Assembly: GCF_905475345.1 (NCBI RefSeq)
Contig: NC_066587.1
Location: 16,136,058 to 16,200,057, forward strand
Source: Vespula vulgaris
Taxonomy: Eukaryota > Arthropoda > Insecta > Hymenoptera > Vespidae
Direction of reading: 5' to 3'
DNA length: 64,000 bases
The notes beneath the pieces were generated by a model. It was given only the letters and a program-made list of their open reading frames with translations, had not been told where the DNA came from and ran no database searches. The position numbers and the translations under genes were made by a program. Below are positions 60,222-64,000 of this stretch, one piece after another (the first letter of the stretch is position 1; every line of letters starts with the position of its first letter).

Positions 60222-61969
60222 ATTTCTCCCTTTCTCCCTTCTTCTCTCTCCCTCTCACTCTTTCTTCTTCTTTTTCTTTCTATTTAGAAAATTCTATTTG
60301 TTTTTATACCTCCACGAAAAAACTCGTACAAATTTCGAAAATAACTGAGCATCTTTGTAACGTTCCTTCATATTTATACATCCTTTTTTTTTTGCCTTTT
60401 TCCAATATTTTATACTTTGAATTATTGAAATTCAAATGTGTGTGTGTGTGTGTGTGTGTATTTCTTAATTTATTTCCATGAAATATAAGGATATTCTGTT
60501 GTAATATTCCAAGGAGAATTCTTTCAATAAAGAATTCGGAAAAAATGTGTAAAGTCGTAAATCTATAATCGAAAATTTATGATTTTTAAATTTCTTTCAA
60601 AATTTATATCGATAATAGGTGAAATAGAAGATTTCTCTTTTATGTTTTTTTCTTCCGAAAAGTTTACTTAAAAAATTAGTAGACCTTTCGAAATCAGGGA
60701 TAAAGAACAATATATCTTCTTTCCAAGTTATTTCTACATATAATGCACTTAAATATTTCTGAGATATGATAAAGAAAAAGAGAAAGTATGGGAAGGAACA
60801 ACAAACGCATAGATACGTAGATAAAAATAAGTAGAAAGTGAAAAATGTTTCGTTTTGCAATACTTAATAATTTGTATTATCTACAATTCTCATTATTTAA
60901 TAGTTTATTAAATATATATTTCTTGTATTATGATTTTTATAATACACAAAATTATTTATATATATGTATGTATATATAAATAACAAATATAACAAATTTG
61001 TCTGTGTATGTAATATAAATCTCTGTATATATTTTTGTATATATTTTATATAAAAATTTGTTAACATTTATATAGTAAATATAAATAATTTTGAGAATTA
61101 TAATTATATAACTATTGTCCTATATAAGATATTACGAGCTATTCTTATTGAATATTCCTGTAAACAAATTAATATTTTTAGTTTTCTTATTGAATAATTA
61201 ATCCATGAAAAAAAATAAAATAAATTTAACTAAATTAATTTTTAATGCTTTAAGTGACTGTCCTATATAATATAAAATATGAAAATTTTGATTCTATCAA
61301 AATTCGATATTATTAATCAATTATCGAAAATCGTAGATCGTGAGAGAAATATCGAAGGCCATTTTAGCTTGATAAGATACTTGCGTATATCGATTCATCA
61401 CACGTACACACGCACACGCACGCGCACGCACACACACGCACACACACACATGTATAAGAGAAACGTATTAAACATAGTCGATGCAAGAAAATCGATAAAA
61501 TTTTCTTAGTATCACGAGAGAGTTAAAGGACGAAGCAAACAGCACACACCAAGTAGACACCATAGTAATACCGCTTTGAGGTAAACTGAGGTTTCGTAAA
61601 CAACCTGACTCATGCTAACTAATGCTTTTCCTCGAACAAGATCATTAAACTCATAAAATCACGCTAAGGACAACAGCAGGGATTAAAGTTCAAAATTTTC
61701 ATACTGTCACCTTAAGAAAGATATTGTTACTTATGCGACAAACTTTCTCTTCTATCTTTTTAAAGAAGAAAAAAGAGAAAAAAAGAAAAATCTAAAAAAA
61801 AAAATTAATATGAACAAATAAATAAATAAATAAATAAATAAATATAATATAATCTATATATAATTATATGATAAATAATAAAGATAAAATGAATGAATAC
61901 AATCTTTATAAAGAATATTATTTACTATACTTTGTTTTCTTTTTTATAAATTATTTTATTTTTATAAAT

Positions 61970-62262
61970 ATTATCGATAGTATCGATGATTTTTTATTTT
62001 TATTTTTGCAAATAGTATCTAAGTACAGATACTATCGATACTTATTTTTGTTTTTCTTCTGTATTGATTATTTTTCACTTTTTTATTTTTGCAAATAGTA
62101 GTATCGATAGTATCGATTATCTTTTATTTTATTTTTATTTTTGTAAATAGTATCGATGTAAATGGTATCGATACTTATTTTTTTTTATAGTATTGATTAT
62201 TTGTTTTTTTCTTTCTTTTTTTCTTCCTTTTGTTTTAAATAGTATCGATAGTATCAGATTAT
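61970..62262. repeat. TAGTATCGATAG minisatellite
   Basis: Imperfect units combining tagtatcgatagtatcgat, a T-rich stretch (ttttatttttatttttgcaa) and the inverse tactatcgatactt. About four units; several local palindromes around tatcgata. Confidence 0.75.
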
Positions 62263-63134
62263 ATATTCTTTTCTTTTTATACATATAAATAAATATAGTG
62301 CATAAAGAAAATGTTTCCTTTGTTTTGTACCATAGATTATCTGTTATTTACAAAAATAATTTTCCTGGTAAAAATAAAAAAAAAGTGGTATAGAATAGAA
62401 TAGAATACTTATTTATTTGTTCAACTAAAGATCCAAAACGAAAATTTTGTTTAAAACATTTTAATAACCTTAATAATCTTAATAATCTTAATCATGCACA
62501 CATTCATAATAAAACAAAAATATTGTTAAGAATAAAAAGTAGAAAAAGAAAAAAAAAAGATATAGAAAGAATTAAAATATACATATATATATATATATAA
62601 ATTTTATAAGAATAAAAAGTAAAAAGGAGATAGAGAAAAAATTAAAAGAATATACATTAATATATATAAAATATAAAATAATCGATACTATGAAAACATT
62701 TTTGTATTCCAATAAATATTCTTTATTTCTTAAAATACGACGAGAAAGAGAGAGAGAGAGAGATACTGTTTCTATAGATATCGGAGATAGATAAAGATCG
62801 ACACTGAATAAGGAATCTATTTTAACAAACGATGTATGCAACCTTAGAGATGATTATTATTCGTTCGTGGATCGTACCTAACACCTTCCTAGCACGAGCT
62901 TCTATATTTAGGATTTTGCACACGTGTGCTAGTCGCGATCTTCAGGGCCAACTGCAAACTGCTTCACGATCGTTTAAATTTTAATTCATTATGAACATGA
63001 TCGATCTACTTACCACTTAAGATAGATCTTTCTTTTCTTGTTTTTCTATTTCCTTTTCTTTTTTTTTTTTAATCCATTAAAAACAGTGTGTTATCGCGTT
63101 ATCATTAAAAAATATAGTCGTAATCACTGATAAA

Positions 63135-63357
63135 TACAGGGCTGGTCAAAAGTCTTTACTCGGGTCAAAAGTACTTAAACGATTTCAAAAATCGATTATT
63201 CCATATCGAAAACCTTTTCAGACTTCTCATAATTCTACAACTTAATAGCCTTGATAATTTTGTTGAAACGTAATAAAAAGAAATTAGACTAAACTAGATC
63301 TCGCAAAGGTATTAATTCATTTTTATAATCGTCTAAGAATTTTTGGTCCAACCTGTA
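63135..63357. mobile_element. MITE family copy, best preserved (223 bp)
   Basis: It runs from tacagggctggtcaaaagtc to atttttggtccaacctgta. The inverse pair cttaaacgatttcaaaaatc / tttttataatcgtctaagaa shows an inverted repeat of about 40 bp with TA at each end, the signature of Tc1/mariner-type nonautonomous elements. A 19-bp internal duplication of the left end (gggtcaaaagtacttaaacg after ggtcaaaagtctttact) is present. Confidence 0.65.
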
Positions 63358-63619
63358 TCAATGTAATAAAACAGGACAAAATAAGATCATCGGATTTTGA
63401 CGGATTAGCTGAATTCAATTTTCTAAAATATTATTTAAAAATTCCATCGAAACGAACGAGCTATTAATTCCATAGAATTTAATACCTTCTAAAGCGAATA
63501 TAAATAATTACCATGATCGAGTATAATAAAAATGAATATACCTAATCGACAAATATAAATTTGATGATCCATGAAAAGACTGGACTCTAAGAGAGATCGA
63601 CGAACATTCGAGATTAATC

Positions 63620-63621
<2 letters not shown>

Positions 63622-63697
<76 letters not shown>
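63622..63697. repeat. (TC)n microsatellite
   Basis: A 76-bp TC tract, among the longest perfect dinucleotide runs in the window. Confidence 0.95.
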
Positions 63698-63700
<3 letters not shown>

Positions 63701-64000
63701 TGTTCGTCGTTCGTTCGTTCTCAAGGTCGCGGGAGCAATACGAACATAGAAAATTATTCTTGAGTAACTCAAACGAAGATCTGTCTTGTCTTGTCTTGTC
63801 TTATCTTTCTCTCTCTTTCTCTCTCTTTCCCTCAGCGTTCTCTCTTTAACAACGTCCCTACTTCGTATTACGTAATATAATTAAAAATTAATCAAGATTT
63901 TATCGGATTTTATCATCGGTTTGCACGATAAAACGATAGGAAAATGTCGAGTTTTCCTATTTAGAGTTTAACAATATCGACTTTGTGCAAGTGATATATC

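Larger units (their letters stand above)
57960..64000. other. Right-end AT-rich region without recognised genes
   Basis: It contains microsatellites, the duplication at 59118-59950, the minisatellite at 61970-62262 and one MITE at 63135. A less repetitive stretch at 62830-63000 and another at 61505-61720 show no usable reading frame. Confidence 0.6.

Noticed and set aside
1..64000. CRISPR array, operon, phage or plasmid modules
   Set aside because: Split genes with GT/AG introns, microsatellite texture and absence of long prokaryotic-type frames exclude a bacterial or phage source.

Overview
This window is AT-rich and crowded with microsatellites: (CT)n, (TA)n, (TTTC)n, (ATT)n and long A- or T-tracts. 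It holds intron-split genes with GT/AG splice sites, so it is eukaryotic nuclear DNA. Predicted proteins match animal lamin and the animal MSK/JIL-1 kinase. The Lam and JIL-1 families, the base composition and the microsatellite load suggest an insect, probably a hymenopteran; the order is an inference from texture and not from a marker. No prokaryotic operon, CRISPR array, rRNA gene or intact transposase was seen.

Two genes are certain, and both read on the minus strand. At the left edge are the first two coding exons of a nuclear lamin (7301-6880 and 154 to beyond base 1), separated by a 6.7 kb intron. Its 5' UTR and promoter-like DNA run to about 8.3 kb. Upstream lies a complete JIL-1/MSK-type chromosomal kinase. 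Its C-terminal six exons are packed into 10823-15889, and its N-terminal coding exon is isolated at 52786-53020. The splice phases agree at every junction and give a 956-residue protein (2871 nt with stop). The first coding intron is 36.9 kb, more than half the window.

The remaining DNA is intronic or intergenic. It contains (i) a dispersed family of short TA-flanked inverted-repeat elements, about eleven copies, that look like mariner/Tc1-type MITEs; (ii) several old tandem duplications of 75-500 bp; (iii) a near-perfect 29-bp-arm hairpin; (iv) dozens of microsatellites; and (v) GC-richer, low-repeat islands that could be enhancers, promoters or small exons. A plus-strand exon candidate with strong splice sites lies inside the large JIL-1 intron (37715-37809). 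The right end (53.2-58 kb) has CpG-richer promoter-like patches and no recognisable gene.

Lamin builds the nuclear lamina. In flies JIL-1 phosphorylates histone H3 on interphase chromatin. The two genes are neighbours in the same orientation, about 3.5 kb apart. I found no novel multi-gene system; the more interesting unexplained items are the MITE family, the hairpin, the nested exon and the small ORF islands.
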